64,000 bases of DNA. Origin: Hyparrhenia diplandra (Eukaryota > Streptophyta > Magnoliopsida > Poales > Poaceae). Below, piece after piece: positions 11,088 through 22,481 of the stretch. Location of the stretch: assembly GCA_015847255.1 (NCBI GenBank), contig JADLZK010011577.1:124001-188000 (forward strand). Reading direction: 5' to 3'. Under the pieces are notes generated by a model. It was not told the origin of the DNA, did no database searches, and saw only the letters and a list, made by a program, of their open reading frames with translations. The translations under genes and the position numbers were made by a program. Each line of letters starts with the position of its first letter. Position 1 is the first letter of the stretch.

Positions 11088-11840
11088 GTCTGTTTGGTTG
11101 GAGGGCTGGGGCCAACCCGGATGAGTTCGACCCAGTTTTTGGTTGTTTGGATGAAGAGTACGAGGGTTGGAGCGGTCCGTGGGCGGTACATTCAGCGTAG
11201 GTGCGGGTCGAACCCATCCCTCCGAAAGTGGAGGACGGAGCCGACCTCTTTTTTTTCTTCGTAAGGAGCCCCCGGGACGGCCGGAGCGTCGGGGGTCCTT
11301 TCCCCTGCGCTGCTGCAGTGAGGGTGCCGCCGCTGCCCGCCGTGCGGCTGCAGGTGTGCGGCGCCTCGTGCCGCCACAAGCGGACCCTTCCCGACGCTGC
11401 GCCCACGGGAGCAGCAAGGCGGCCCGTCCCATTGATGGAGCAGATGCGACGGCGACGCTTCGTCCCCACAGCGGCGGCTCGTGCCCAGACCCGTCCCCGC
11501 AGTGGCGGCTCCCCGCACGACATGATGTAGAAGGAAGGACAAGATTTATTTAGAAGCTCTTCTCACGGGTCCCGATGCAAAAACGCCGGGCACAAAGGTT
11601 TTTTAATATAGGCTTCCCCGATTTATGAATAGTTTAGGGGTCCTGATGCGAAACGCTAGAGAAAAACGATGTTACCTTGTCATCTAACCCGTATTCCTAA
11701 TTTCTTCAACCAAACATGAGATGAGTTGATTCCGTCCTCAAAATAAGAGTTGCAACCAAACAATGATGTGTTCAACCCAACCCCAAAAACTGGGTTGGAT
11801 CCTACCAAACCCACCGAACCCTCAACCAAACACATGGTAG
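11088..11840. mobile_element. Putative non-autonomous DNA element with long inverted ends and GC-rich cargo
   Basis: The left end (TGTTTGGTTGGAGGGCTGGG, then CCCAGTTTTTGGTTGTTTGG) is mirrored at the right end (CCAAACAATGATG, CCCAAAAACTGGGTTGG, CCCTCAACCAAACA). The core 11160-11560 is very GC-rich and codon-like on both strands but matches no family I recognise. The architecture is like a gene-fragment-carrying Pack element, but no clear target-site duplication was found, so the superfamily is open. Confidence 0.45.
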
Positions 11841-11860
11841 GAGAACGTCTATTAACCTTG

Positions 11861-12430
11861 TTTTTTTGAAAACTCAACGGGGAGGGGGGGATCCACTCTA
11901 TATTATACAAGAACCAAACATGCATATGCCTTGAAAGTTTACATTGCGTTAAACAAAATAGAACACCAAGTTTCTCCTACTGCCCTATCCTTCTTTGGCA
12001 ACCGCACCTTCCACAGCTGCAGGCCATGAGAGTTGATCCCTTGCATTGTCACCCGATCATTCTGATCGTTCCTAAACACCATGGTATTCCTCCTCTTCCA
12101 TATATGCCAACAACATAGCATGAGAAAGGTAACAAAATGCTTCTTCGGTATAGTGGTTCAATCTCAACTATCTTGTGTGTTCCCCAAGTTTGATTAGTCG
12201 TTATGTGAATTGCTTCCTAGAACTCCTTCGCAACACTGCAGCCAAAGATCACGCGTGCCGTTGTTTCATCAACATCATGGCAAACCTCGCACTGAGCAGG
12301 GTTCACAATCCTCGTCTTCTCTCCAAGTTTGCTCGGAACTGGATCCTTCCCTGACAGAGCAACCATGCAAAGAACTAAACCCGAGGCGGTGCCTTGCTCC
12401 TCATTGAGCTTGGCCAAGCATCCTATCCGT
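11861..12430 (-). mobile_element. L1-like LINE, 3' fragment with zf-RVT
   Basis: Minus-strand frames give KTRIVNPAQCEVCHDVDET, ARVIFGCSVAKEF (zf-RVT) and then LCCWHIWKRRNTMVFRNDQN, followed by RLPKKDRAVGETWCSILFNA and a stop. This order is the normal end of plant L1 ORF2. A T-run at 11861-11867 marks the poly(A) tail. It is 5'-truncated and frameshifted between the two blocks. Confidence 0.75.
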
Positions 12431-12851
12431 CATCATTCATCTTGAGCACTTTGTATAACAACGACATGTTCAAATCTCCATTTCTCTTAAGCATTGGGCT
12501 TAGGCGTTTATCCCGTGCCTGCTGCAGGTTGAGTTGTTGAACTATGGTCGTGAGCTCGACTAGTTGTTGTTGTGCTCGTGCCAGCCCATAGGAAGGCTCC
12601 CCGGAATCGATCAGCCTGAGTAATTGATCTTTGAGTAATTGATCTTTGAGTAATTGAAATCGATAATTAGCAATTGACCACTATATATGGTTTGATGTGT
12701 CAAGCATGATTTATACAAGATCGCAGTATTGATTTTTTTTAAAAAAAATAAATTGTTATCGCAGACGTGTGTTGTCTATGCTGTGACGACTACTAGTATC
12801 TATCAAAATGCGTGAAACCCTATTACATGCGCGTTTTGTGTACACGTCTTT
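12431..12851. other. AT-rich spacer
   Basis: No gene seen. It includes a short direct repeat at about 12618-12655 (GAGTAATTGATCTTT repeated) and a 30-base tract near 12660-12700 that reappears inverted near 59900-59940. Confidence 0.4.
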
Positions 12852-13527
12852 GAGCATCTTCAAGTGTTTGGTAATTGGTTTGCCATCTTTGATATTTTTT
12901 TTAAAAAAACCGACAAAAAACATGCCTAACAGTTTGGCATATCACTTGTGAATTTTGGCAACTTGGCAAATAGAGGTCCCCTCCTCCTTCCCATGCACCG
13001 CCTGCTTGATCCCGCTCGCGTCGCTGCTCGTGGAGTGAAGCCGGACGGCACCGTCGTCGCTGCTTTCGTAGTGGTGGTGGTTGTTGTTGTGGCACCGTCG
13101 AACACAATTGGGCGCGCGGTGGATGCTGCATGGCCGCCTGGGAGCTGGAGCAGGTGGTGTCCTTCTGGGTAGAGGAGCACATATGAAGCATATATGGCAA
13201 CAAGCTCTGGTAGCACTCCCTCTGGCACATATATATATGGCAGGTTGGGTGGAGGAGAGAGAGGAAGAGATGGCCAACTAGGAGGCGTTCACACGTGAAA
13301 AGAATGACTCGACGACGGCGGTGCCTTCGCGCGAAGATGGAGATCCGGTGCGTGAAACAACAACCACTGTGAAAATAAAGGCTTGTGGACCTTCTTTTTT
13401 TCATTTTGCCAAGTGCAAAAGCAAACTATATTAGAGAGGGATTGTTTTTTGGCTTGGCATATAGCCTTGGGGTTAGCAAATCACAATATTTGCTAAGTAG
13501 AATTTAACAAACTCTTGGAGATGCTCC
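12852..13527. mobile_element. Miniature element with GAGCATCT ends
   Basis: Ends are GAGCATCTTCAAG and the complement of CTTGGAGATGCTC. The length (676 bp), the internal TTTGGCA-type phrases and the end sequence link it to the two elements at 27856-28524 and 30746-31417. The middle carries a GC-richer tract (12970-13280) that is open on the minus strand but has no recognisable domain. Confidence 0.5.
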
Positions 13528-13769
13528 AACGGGGAGCTCGACGCGCTTTAAACCATGTTTGTGATGTGTGTTAAACACGTGAGCGTGCATATATAATCGC
13601 CTGAGTCGGATGGCCATTGACTAGAACTTGTGATGATGTAGTTCCTAGTGCCGCCGCAATCTAATCTCTCCATTAATTTTGTGCTGAAATCCAATATGCC
13701 TCCGTAGCAAAAAAAATAAAATAAAATCCAGCCTATGGAGTCAGGATTTTGAAATATTTAGCTTGACGA

Positions 13770-14245
13770 ATAGAGCCTGACTTTTTTGCGAAGTAGTTGT
13801 ATGACTCTCTGTGCATAAATAAATTTGCTATGTATGCATTTTTTAAGACATTTTGAGCAATGGACACTAATAAAGAGTTTCATGTGTGGGGCGAGACGGT
13901 TATCCAGGATTTTTGTAACAATTAATTTTGACCCCGTTAATAGGACTAACTGGCCTATAGCCAGACACCTGTGCTGAAGCCATTTGGGTCTTTGACACAA
14001 GCACAATATTACTCGTTGATACGTAAGTCGCAGCCTCACCATGCGATGACCGAACAAACTCAATATGGCTTGGATGATATCTTCTTAATTGACAATAGCC
14101 CGTCACACTTCTTGTAAAAACACTCGTATAAATCTATCCGGGCCCGGTTCCTTTTCCGGTGCCATATTTCTTTTATTACCGTCGCAATTTCGTCTTCTGT
14201 GAATGGGGCATCCATGGAGGCGAGGTCTGTCCGAAACAAGTACAA
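13770..14245 (-). mobile_element. LINE reverse-transcriptase fragment (N-terminal RT region)
   Basis: On the minus strand the sequence reads MDAPFTEDEIATVIKEIWHR, then VLVSKTQMASAQVSGYRPVS, TKILDNRLAPHMK and FIYAQRVIQLLRKK. These correspond to the entry to the RT domain in plant L1 ORF2. Multiple shifts and stops. The fragment ends at the LTR element that starts at 14246. Confidence 0.7.
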
Positions 14246-14616
14246 TGTCATGAACCGAATTGGGCCAGCCCGAAAGGGCTAAGTGGGCCCTGAACCGGCC
14301 GCGGCCGGCCCATGAGGGGGGCCAGCGCGTGGGCAGGGGGCGGCCCCGCCGCCGCCAAGTCCCTTCCCTCCTAGCCTCCGACTGTGCTTCGTCTTCAAGT
14401 TAGGATTATCTTAGGCTTTTGGGTATGTAAAAGGGAATATTTCAATCTATAAGGAAGGCCCTTATTAGGAAATAAATAAATATTGCTTGTAAAAGATATT
14501 CCAATCATATAAGAAAACATTAAAGGAGATTTCTTAGGTTACAAGTTCCACTAGCCGGGCTATATAAGCAAAGGCATGTAATCTCTTTGGGGACAAGCAA
14601 GCAATAAAAATAGTCC

Positions 14617-14658
<42 letters not shown>

Positions 14659-14790
14659 CTCTCAACCGCCGCCACCGTCCGTCTCAGCGCGCGCCGCCGC
14701 CGCCGCCGCCGCCATCGCCATCGCCGCGCCGCCCCCCGTCTCTACGCCACGCGCCTAGAGGTCCCGGAGACGGCGGCGACGACAACCCCG
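14246..14790 (+). repeat. 5' LTR (3' limit uncertain)
   Basis: Matches 16194 onward. The two diverge in the GC-rich end after a CTAT microsatellite, so the exact end of this LTR is not resolved. No standard tRNA primer site was recognised after it. Confidence 0.6.
14611..14656. repeat. (CTAT)n microsatellite in the 5' LTR
   Basis: About eleven tandem CTAT units. The 3' LTR has only a short CT-rich tract at the same place, so the array expanded after insertion. Confidence 0.95.
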
Positions 14791-14807
14791 ACCTGCGGAT
14801 ACGCAAG

Positions 14808-15554
14808 ATGGAGCTATTATTCGAGCTCAAGGAGGACATCGACCCCGACTTCTACGTTCGGTATGCTTCCTTCCATCGACAGTCCCCGCGGCGATCCCGG
14901 ATACACAAGGTTGTCCCGGAGGAGGTCCCTACCGAGTGGGATGCGTTCACCCACTACCGCGACGTAACTTCGAACCCCCGTCATCACCGACACTACGGGG
15001 AAGTACGCGCCTCCTTCCTAGGAGGGCACGCCGGGCGACTACATCTCCGCCTTCGAGAGCTATGCGCGATTCACATGGATCCGAGGGGCAGCACCACCGT
15101 GTCGGCGTCTTCGTCGGAGGCCGACGCGACACACGCCGCGCACGACGCCCGAGTGCTTCAAGCCTCGCTCGATGGAGGAGGCCATCGACCTCGCCGCCGC
15201 TATGACGACGAGCAGCCAGCGGCGGCCGCCGGGCGGACCCGGCGCCCTCCGTGCGGTCCATCGCCACGCCCGCCCGACATCGACAGCGACATCGACGCGG
15301 CCGGCCCGACCGGTGCCAGGCGGCAGCGTCTTGCCGCCGCCATGCACGCCATCGACGAGCTGATGTCGAACGACCTCATCACCGAGCTACACTTGGGCAC
15401 CACAACCAACAAGGAGCTCGGGATCATCGCCAACGCCATCAAGTTTGGCGACCACTACGGCATTGCGAGGTACTTCCACCGCTACTACCTCCCCGCAGCC
15501 GGACCTCCCCGCAAGACTTCTAGCTCAAGGAGGGCGCCCCATTGCATGGCATAG
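14808..15554 (+). CDS. Internal ORF of the LTR element, function unknown
   Basis: An open frame of 248 codons starts MELLFELKEDIDPDFYVRY shortly after the 5' LTR and ends ahead of 15560. The first 60 residues look like ordinary protein. The middle is low-complexity and Arg/Pro-rich. The last third (MHAIDELMSNDLITELHL, KELGIIANAIKFGDHYGIA) looks structured and helical. I see no CCHC knuckle, protease or RT motif. It could be a decayed gag or a captured host fragment, and I cannot tell which. Frames after 15560 still show protein-like phrases (VLLFNNDGDIFLRIDNVVVW), suggesting that a longer original frame has broken. Confidence 0.4.
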   Translation: MELLFELKEDIDPDFYVRYASFHRQSPRRSRIHKVVPEEVPTEWDAFTHYRDVTSNPRHHRHYGEVRASFLGGHAGRLHLRLRELCAIHMDPRGSTTVSASSSEADATHAAHDARVLQASLDGGGHRPRRRYDDEQPAAAAGRTRRPPCGPSPRPPDIDSDIDAAGPTGARRQRLAAAMHAIDELMSNDLITELHLGTTTNKELGIIANAIKFGDHYGIARYFHRYYLPAAGPPRKTSSSRRAPHCMA

Positions 15555-16193
15555 CGGTGGGCTTCCACCTCCCCAATCGTCCACGTGAAGATCGAGGGCG
15601 TTCCCGGCAAGCGTGCTTCTCTCCCTCACGCACGCCCGGATGCCGGGATCGAGGACGCCCTACCGTCCTCCTCTTCAACAACGACGGCGACATCTTCCTC
15701 CGCATTGACAACGTCGTCGTTTGGAGCACCATGGGCATAGGAGCCCCAGGTTGGGCCGCCCGTATCCAGCGACCTCCTCTGGCGCTTCTCCTCGTCACCC
15801 CCTTCGCCGCCCGGCATGTGTTTTGCAGGCATATCCATGCGAGGGTAGCCTGTGCCGCCCGACATACACGTTCCCAGCTCCACCAGAGGCGCGCCGGATG
15901 ATTGAGTTGTCGGGAAGACTCGGCGCCTCAACCATGCGGCGTGCATGGATGCAGCGCCCTTCCGTGCAGCCCCGTTGAGCTATAAGTTCAGCGTCTAGTT
16001 CGGCAGCCTGCACCTCGACTTCTCCTTCTCCGACAACGACGCCCGGTGAACGAGCGGCGACAACGACAAGTCAGGTCCTCTCATCCTCTACTTCGGCCCC
16101 GGCATCGTCACTTCACCGATCGGCATTCCCTTCGCACCCACCTGGTGGGTTGGGCGGCACGTGGACGCGCCGCCTCGTCGAACGGTGGGGAAA

Positions 16194-16703
16194 TGTCATG
16201 ATCGGAATTGGGCCAGCCGGGATGGGCTTAGTGGGCCCTAAACCGGCCGCGGCCGGCCCATGAGAGGGGCCAGCTGGGGGGGGGCGGGGCCCCACCGCAT
16301 GTCGCCTCCCTTCCCCTCCTTGCCTCCGACTCGCCCGTCTTCAAGTTAGGATTATCTTAGGCTTTTTGGTGTGTAAAAGGCAATATTCCAATCTATAAGA
16401 AAGACCCTTATTAGGAAATAAATAAATATTGCTTGTAAATGGTATTCCAATCATATAAGGAAACATTATAGGAGATTGCTTAGGTTACAAGTCCCACTAG
16501 CCGGGCTATATAAGCAAAGGCATGTAATCTCTTTAGGGAAAAGCAAGCAATAAAAATAGTCCTTATCTCTCTCTCTCTCAACGCCGCCGCCACGCCGCCC
16601 TATGCCGCCGTCGCTCGCGCCCTCCGGGCACCTCCGCTCCCTACGCCACCTTCTCGCCTCGCCGACCATTGGAGACGTGTCACAACCGAACCGGTCTGTG
16701 ACA
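16194..16703 (+). repeat. 3' LTR
   Basis: Starts TGTCATGATCGG just after the polypurine tract and ends TGTGACA. Homologous to 14246 onward. Confidence 0.65.
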
Positions 16704-17045
16704 TCCAATGATTTGTTTGAGCCCCCCTACCCCCCCTAGATCAATTGTCGCCAAAGCATTATGATCGAGCTACTAATTATGAAAATACAGCTATCGGCGT
16801 TGGCAAACCAGCACATAAAAAATAACTAGCAAATTAGCAATGCATATCATCTCGTCAAACCAATAGAAATTGTTGCCAACAATTGTTGCAATGCAACAGT
16901 TAGTAGAAAAGTCACAAATAGCAAATAATGATGACAAAAACATCCACCAAAAATTAAGGCCAGCTGACGTACATCCAGAGTAAAATAACAAGTTCATTGG
17001 CATCAATGGCATATAGCAGTGCCCTTAATCATACTAAACTTTACT
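16704..17045. other. AT-rich spacer
   Basis: No coding or repeat structure was recognised. Confidence 0.4.
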
Positions 17046-17049
17046 TGAT

Positions 17050-17710
17050 TATCACAGAAGATCACATTGTAACACTAATAACACGGCCTTGGCGCCACTT
17101 GTCCCAAGTCTTCGCAGCGAGGCAATGTGGCGGAGACGGTAGTGTCTACTACTTCCTTGATGAGTAGACATCATCTCCTAACCTCTGGGTCACTTGTGAC
17201 ACTCAAAAGACGGCTTTCACCTCCCCTTCGATATACGCTCTGCTACTCGCTATTGTCTAAACTGTGACAATGATGATAAATATAGAGAGAACTAACAATA
17301 GTGTAGCTAGCATCCTCCACATGATCCGGCGCCCGTCACCCAAAAGGTCCATCTTTTGAAGCATAAAATCCAATTTCTTGTCCATCTTTTGATGAGCGAA
17401 ACAAAGAAAAATTAAACAACGTCACACATGATCCTCCAAAAAGTCCCTTCATATCCCTGCCAAACATTGAAAAGTATTTTTTTGTTTAATTCGTTATACC
17501 AGAAATCACCCCTATCATTATTGGAAGAAACAAAGCTTACATTTTTTTTATGAAGCTAATTCATCTGTTCAAGAACTAGGTCAAGCTTTTGGTGGAGGGA
17601 CAGATTATCAATGGATGGGGAAGAGTTGTTTTTAGGCGCAACAAGCACCGGAGGCGGGCTTGTAGAAGGTGAGGAGGCCTGCAAAGATGACACCTAAGTT
17701 AAGACACTCA
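17050..17710 (-). pseudogene. Family 2 small coiled-coil/membrane protein, pseudogene
   Basis: Minus-strand phrases match the family 2 gene at 52.2-53.3 kb in order: AGLLTFYKPAS (versus AGLLTCYKPAV), SLHQKLDLVLEQMN then stop then LHKKN (versus TVHQKLDVLLDQTNQLHKK), a donor-like GTAAGC, then MDKKLDFMLQKMDLLGDG, RRIMWRMLATLLLVLSIFII (hydrophobic segment), SRAYIEGEVKA (versus GRVYLEAELNK), and TSDPEVRR...LIKEVVDTTVSA (versus ASDAEVKK...LIKEGVDTTVYH). Stops and frameshifts interrupt it. The match over two exons at the protein level shows that the family is real and once coded for protein; the function is unknown. Confidence 0.65.
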
Positions 17711-17865
17711 GAACTTCGTAGGGAAAATATTAAGTTATTAGGACACTCGAACTTCATAGGGCATCTATTAAGTCAGGACACTCGGACCTTCATATGAAAA
17801 ACATTAAGTTAGGACACTTAGGCTTCATAAGGAAAATATTAAGTTAGGACAAACTCAGACCCACG
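17696..17865. repeat. Minisatellite, about four units of about 45 bases
   Basis: Units follow the pattern TTAGGACACTC..A.CTTCATA.G..AAA.ATTAAG. Spacing is slightly irregular. It lies directly upstream of the family 2 pseudogene as read on the minus strand. Confidence 0.8.
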
Positions 17866-18686
17866 CAAGGGAGAGAGAGAAAAACAAGGATGAGTATATA
17901 CGATTACATTGCCTTGTTCCCATTCATGGGCTTATTTATAGGCAAGATCGAATTGCAATATTCCTCCCAAGCCCCTTTAGTTTGCAAATTACAAATAACT
18001 TCTTGGTACCCACGGTGAAAGGGTCGAGATAGGAACTAGAGGGGGGTGAATAATCCTTACTAAAACTAATTGTGATGGCTAACCGAATATAATGTGGAAT
18101 TCAAACTATTCGCTTAGCCAAGACTTCACCCCTCCAACTATGACTCTAAATCACCTCACAAAAGATCCTACGCAAGAAAAGTGAAGTGACAAGCCTAGCT
18201 TGAGCTCCTAAACAATTCTATTGCAAGGTCACACAAACCTATGCACTAGTACTTCACAAACCGGGAGCTCCTACACAATTCTAATAAGAAAAAAGCACGA
18301 AGACTACCTAAGCACATTAGATGAATATGGACAAGGCGACACACGCCTAACCCAAAGACTCAAATTACTTAGCTACATAAATTAAGCAAACCAACTAAAT
18401 AAGCTACACAAGCTAGATAGTTACTACAACACTACTTCTAGCTACACAAGCAAGATTACAATTCGAGAGCTACACAAGCTACTAATTGCAAGAGCTACTC
18501 CACAAGCATAAGCACAAGATATATGAATGTAAATACGAAGCTTGTGATTTGGAGAATGCGAACCACCAAGGAGAGTAGACAAGTTGAAACTGGTGATTTT
18601 TTTACCGAGGTATCGGGAAGCTTGCCAACTTCCCCCTACTCCTCATTGTGTCGACCAACACCTCGATGGTTCTTGGACTAAGCGAC

Positions 18687-20151
18687 TGTTGGGTATTTTA
18701 AATGCACACAAAATAAATAGGAAAAGATCTGCAAGCGCACGGATACCGTTGTAGCTTTCACCCGGGGGGGTTTTAATATCGAATCCACGAGGGGAAACAT
18801 GTGAGGCTAACTACAAACTAACTCAACAAAAAGGTTAACTAAGTTTGGGTTTATAATAACTATAAAAGTTCTAAGATAACTAAAAGGGTTTATGATAGTT
18901 AGAAGGTTTTTATGGTAACAAGGAGTAGCAACAACGTTAGGATAAATAGGGACAACAAAGAGGATAACTAAGGGTCTTTGACTTCTAACTTGAGTAAAGA
19001 ATGTCTTCTACCAATCTATCTTGGTCGATAAATAATAGAGAACAAAGCAGAGTTTCCTCCCTACTAACACCAAAAGGCTAACAATACTTACTAACGGGAT
19101 TGTGGGCTACAAAGGATTCAATAAAGCTATAAAATCACCTTTTTGATACTACCACCGATATCCGGAAAGTAAGGGGCATTTACGATTAACCCTAGTCGAA
19201 GCACCATGCTTACACTACTGATTAACACTCTACTCCTCCTAGGTACGGGAATAAAGCACTCAAAAGAATCATAAACTAGATAGACAAATATAAACAAAGT
19301 AAACTTAGACTAAAAGTAAATTACTAGAGAAATCTTCAAGACAAGAAGAACTTGAATCCACTGAAGTACAAGCCGAAGAGAGAACACCGACAGGCCGGCA
19401 ACTCTTCCCAACTCATCCCTCACTCTCTATCTCACTATTTCTATCTATAAGACTAGATCTATGAAGAACTAATCTTCTCTTGCTAGTTAAACCTAAGAGA
19501 TAGATCCATTCAAGGGATCTCTCTCCTCATCTACTGAAAAGAATAATGAATTAGGGTTTTAGGGGGGAGCCCCGCCCCTTTGTTTATAGCCCCGAGGGAT
19601 GGATGTGGGCCGTTGGATCAAACCAACTTAAATGGATGGTCGGAGATGATTCTAGGGTTCCCATAGGTTGCTGGAGGAAGATTCCAGAAGTCGGTGACAT
19701 GGCGCCTCCAGGCGGTGCCGCGCGGCCCCATAGGGGTGCCGCCCGGTCCCCCTATTGTGGAGATGAGTCATGGGATTTGACGGGTGTGTAGGCCTCTGAA
19801 TAAGATTTGCAGAGAGTACTCACAATCGAAAAACGAAGTTCGTATGAGAGAGTTATGGCCAAAATACTAGACCCTGCTCCTGTGGTCTGATATCTTTTGA
19901 CTCGGGACTCCAAATGTGGCAAGTAATATATCTATTTCATCATCTCGACGAGCTCTATGCAATGGTTCACTCTAATCCATCATGTAAGATACTTTTATTC
20001 AGTGAAAACCTATGAAAACCTACAAGACAAATGAAATCACCAAACTCGTGGAACTTGTTAGAATCAAATCCTACATCTAGTGTTTCTGATTCGTTTTGTA
20101 TCATTTCATGCATAAATTAATGGTAAAAGTTGACGTTAACTACCGTCAACA
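18687..20151. mobile_element. Solo LTR, 1465 bp, with GCGAC target-site duplication
   Basis: Starts TGTTGGGTATTTTAAATGC, ends ACTACCGTCAACA, and is flanked on both sides by GCGAC (18682-18686 and 20152-20156). The TG...CA ends and the exact 5-base duplication show one complete LTR left by recombination between two LTRs. A TATA-like TATAAACAAAGGGG read on the minus strand suggests minus orientation. No coding sequence. Confidence 0.85.
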
Positions 20152-20619
20152 GCGACACTCCACTAGTTGGCCCCTCGAGGCTCTCCAAGGCACCAACTCA
20201 CAACGGTGGTACTCAACGACACGCTCTAGTAGTGTTGCTCTTCGTGATCCCCAAGAGGCGAGCACAGACCTCTCACAAATCCTCCTCCAGAGCACCGCAC
20301 AATCTCCCTTGCGTGCTTCGATGGAGTCTCTTGCCACCAAGCCGTCTAGGAGGTGGCAACCTCCAAGAGAAGCAAGCACACAGGGCTTGTAACACGATCA
20401 CCTAGTGCCACGAATGCAATCTCTCAATGCGAATGCACTAGAATTACTCCTCACTTTGATTTGGATGAACTCTATCGATCACAAGTGAGTGGGAGGGCTC
20501 TCTAGCACCACAACACAAGCCACCAAGGCCGTAGCGTGCTCAGCACCCCGAAACCAAGAGGGTATGTGGTGTATATCCCAAACCGAGAAACTAGCTATTG
20601 CCTCATGCGTAGCTGAAAA

Positions 20620-21080
20620 CATGACCGTCGGACGCACCGGTAGAACCACCGTCCGGACACCGCACGATGGCGTCCGACTCTCCTCCACACACCACGTGTC
20701 ACTAGCCGTTTGAATTGACTATTGCTGCCAACGGCTTCATCCCAAAACGCACTCAGCAACCACGCATCGGACGCATCCTATGTCATGCATCGGACGCAGC
20801 TCCTCTACGTCGGACGCAGTCCGAGATGTTGTCAAACAACGCCACCATCGGATGCGCTAGACCATCGGACGCGCCACCTCAACATCCAATGCAATCAGCA
20901 CTCGCTCGGTCGCAAGCACCTCTAGCAGCATCGGACGCAAGCCCACACACCACTCCGCGTCCGAGGAAAAACCGTTGGACGCGCGCCCGACCGCGGCTCC
21001 AGTCGACCCGCTTAGCGCTACCAAGCACCAGATGCACCACCAGCGTCTGACGCCCATGTCAACAACGTCTGACGCATGTA
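20620..21080. repeat. CGGACGC-rich tract in the outer LTR-like segment
   Basis: The motif CGGACGC or close variants occurs roughly ten times at irregular spacing (for example GCATCGGACGCATCC, CTACGTCGGACGCAG). Such GGACGC-rich stretches are a known feature of some large grass LTRs. Confidence 0.6.
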
Positions 21081-21951
21081 AAACCTCATTTTACAGCTCA
21101 TCGTTGATGCAAACTTCTCCACCTTTACACATACATGCTAGCCAACAAGTAAACTAACTTGTGCTCCAAAGATAGCATGTTTCCAGCAACAAATTGCATC
21201 CGGTCCAATAGAAAATAGCTATTTCATTTTCCCTAAACTGCTGAATCCCCCTAAGCTGTGCCAACACCACCAAGTGTACATCACCATGTGCTTGTGTGTT
21301 AGCATTTTCACAATACAATTTCAAAGGATTTTCACTTGAGTGCACCGCGCCACTCGATCCTCGACACATCACAAAGTTAGATCGTAGAAGTGGCACTAGA
21401 TGACTGATATGCAAACAAGTTTGCCCTTCTTGGCGATACGACCATCTATCCTAAACCTGATCATAAACGTCTCTAAGATCCTCATGACTGGCAAAATGAA
21501 GTGCCCTAGGTTATACCTTTGCCTTGCGTATTTCCATTCCGCTGCATCTCCTCTAGGTGTCGATGCAACGCATGCATCAACACGATGAAGAATGATATGA
21601 TCCACTCCATATCATCACATGACCCTCTTGTTCCATCGATCTTGACCTCACTTGCTCTTCACCGTTGCGGCGGTCTGTCAGCGCCAAGTCTTGCTCAAGC
21701 TTCATCGCTTCTCGGTCCATGACTTCAATGCTTCGACTCGCCCTTCACACTTGCAACCAGTCCATCAAGCCAAGCCTCATGTAGATCTTCACTACCTTGG
21801 TCACATGACTCCATGTCATGTCTCATATGCAATAAAGCTCCTTCATTATATCATCACATGTGAACTAATCTCCTGTGTATCATCTCAAGCACACAATATT
21901 AGTTCACGTAATGTTGTCTCTCAATTACCAAAAATCACCAAGGACCTTTCA

Positions 21952-22280
21952 CCTAGAACTTTTTATAAGGGGAGTATGACTTGTCCATGCTTACCCCCAT
22001 CAAAATTATGAGTGTATCACTACTACATAATCATTTTCTTCACAGGGTTTTCACCACCAGTGTGTCAATAACTGGCCATGATAATATTTAACTGGTTAGA
22101 AAGTGTGCTACCAAGGTGTATTGTAGCAACAAACCAATAGTGAAAATGACAATTTTCACCACCGGTTTGATGTCCACTGTGCCACTCATAAAAAAATGAC
22201 AAATCCTGAAAATGAAGACAACCTAGGGCCCTAGGGGCCAACGCCGATAATTCTAGAAAATGAAATATCGACAAGCAACT
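21952..22280. other. Spacer, then 3' flank of family 1 unit E
   Basis: No gene. The stretch from about 22190 (GAAAATGAAGACAACCTAGGG) onward is shared with 22990-23081 and, inverted, with 49760-49840. It marks the 3' flank of the family 1 units. Confidence 0.5.
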
Positions 22281-22358
22281 GCTCCACACAACTTATATAA
22301 AGTTTATAACAGATACATGGTCAACCACATATGCCAAAACGGTATAGCATGCCAATTG

Positions 22359-22361
22359 TTA
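22359..22361. other. Empty target site (TTA) for the 670-bp miniature element
   Basis: Here CCAATTG-TTA-GACACTAAATAAG is uninterrupted. In two sister units the same context holds a 670-bp element between two copies of TTA (27853-28527 and 30743-31420). Confidence 0.85.
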
Positions 22362-22481
22362 GACACTAAATAAGTTTTGCATACCAGTATTTAAACAACA
22401 TAAATAGATTCTCCATGATTACATGCTTGATTTTACATATCATAAATAGAGTGGTCTGCAAGGCTATATATGGAACCCTAG

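Larger units (their letters stand above)
14246..16703 (+). mobile_element. Non-autonomous LTR retrotransposon
   Basis: Two direct repeats begin TGTCATGA (14246 and 16194) and share about 400 bases, including CTTCAAGTTAGGATTATCTTAGG, a TATA-type phrase GGGCTATATAAGCAAAGGCATG, and the start of a CT-rich tract. The 3' LTR is preceded by a polypurine tract GGTGGGGAAA and appears to end TGTGACA at 16703. Flanks TACAA (14241-14245) and TCCAA (16704-16708) match at 4 of 5 bases. The 3' LTR is about 510 bp and the interior only about 1.4 kb, with no gag-pol domains, so it needed another element's enzymes. Confidence 0.75.
18016..21951. mobile_element. Long LTR-like segment (TGAAAGG...CCTTTCA) interrupted by a solo LTR
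   Basis: The segment opens TGAAAGGGTCGAG, contains the common grass LTR phrase AACTAGAGGGGGGTGAATAA, and closes AAGGACCTTTCA. The short inverted ends (TGAAAGG / CCTTTCA) are as expected for an LTR of about 2.5 kb once the nested element is removed. The flanking five bases (CACGG and CCTAG) do not match, so it may be a recombined or partial LTR rather than a clean solo LTR. No long ORF. Confidence 0.5.

Noticed and set aside
14611..14656. CRISPR-like periodic array
   Set aside because: It is a simple tetranucleotide microsatellite, and the window is plant nuclear DNA.
22018..22200. CACTACTACATAATC as the end of a third CACTA element
   Set aside because: No matching right end or 3-base duplication was found within the window. 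It could be a fragment, but support is too weak.
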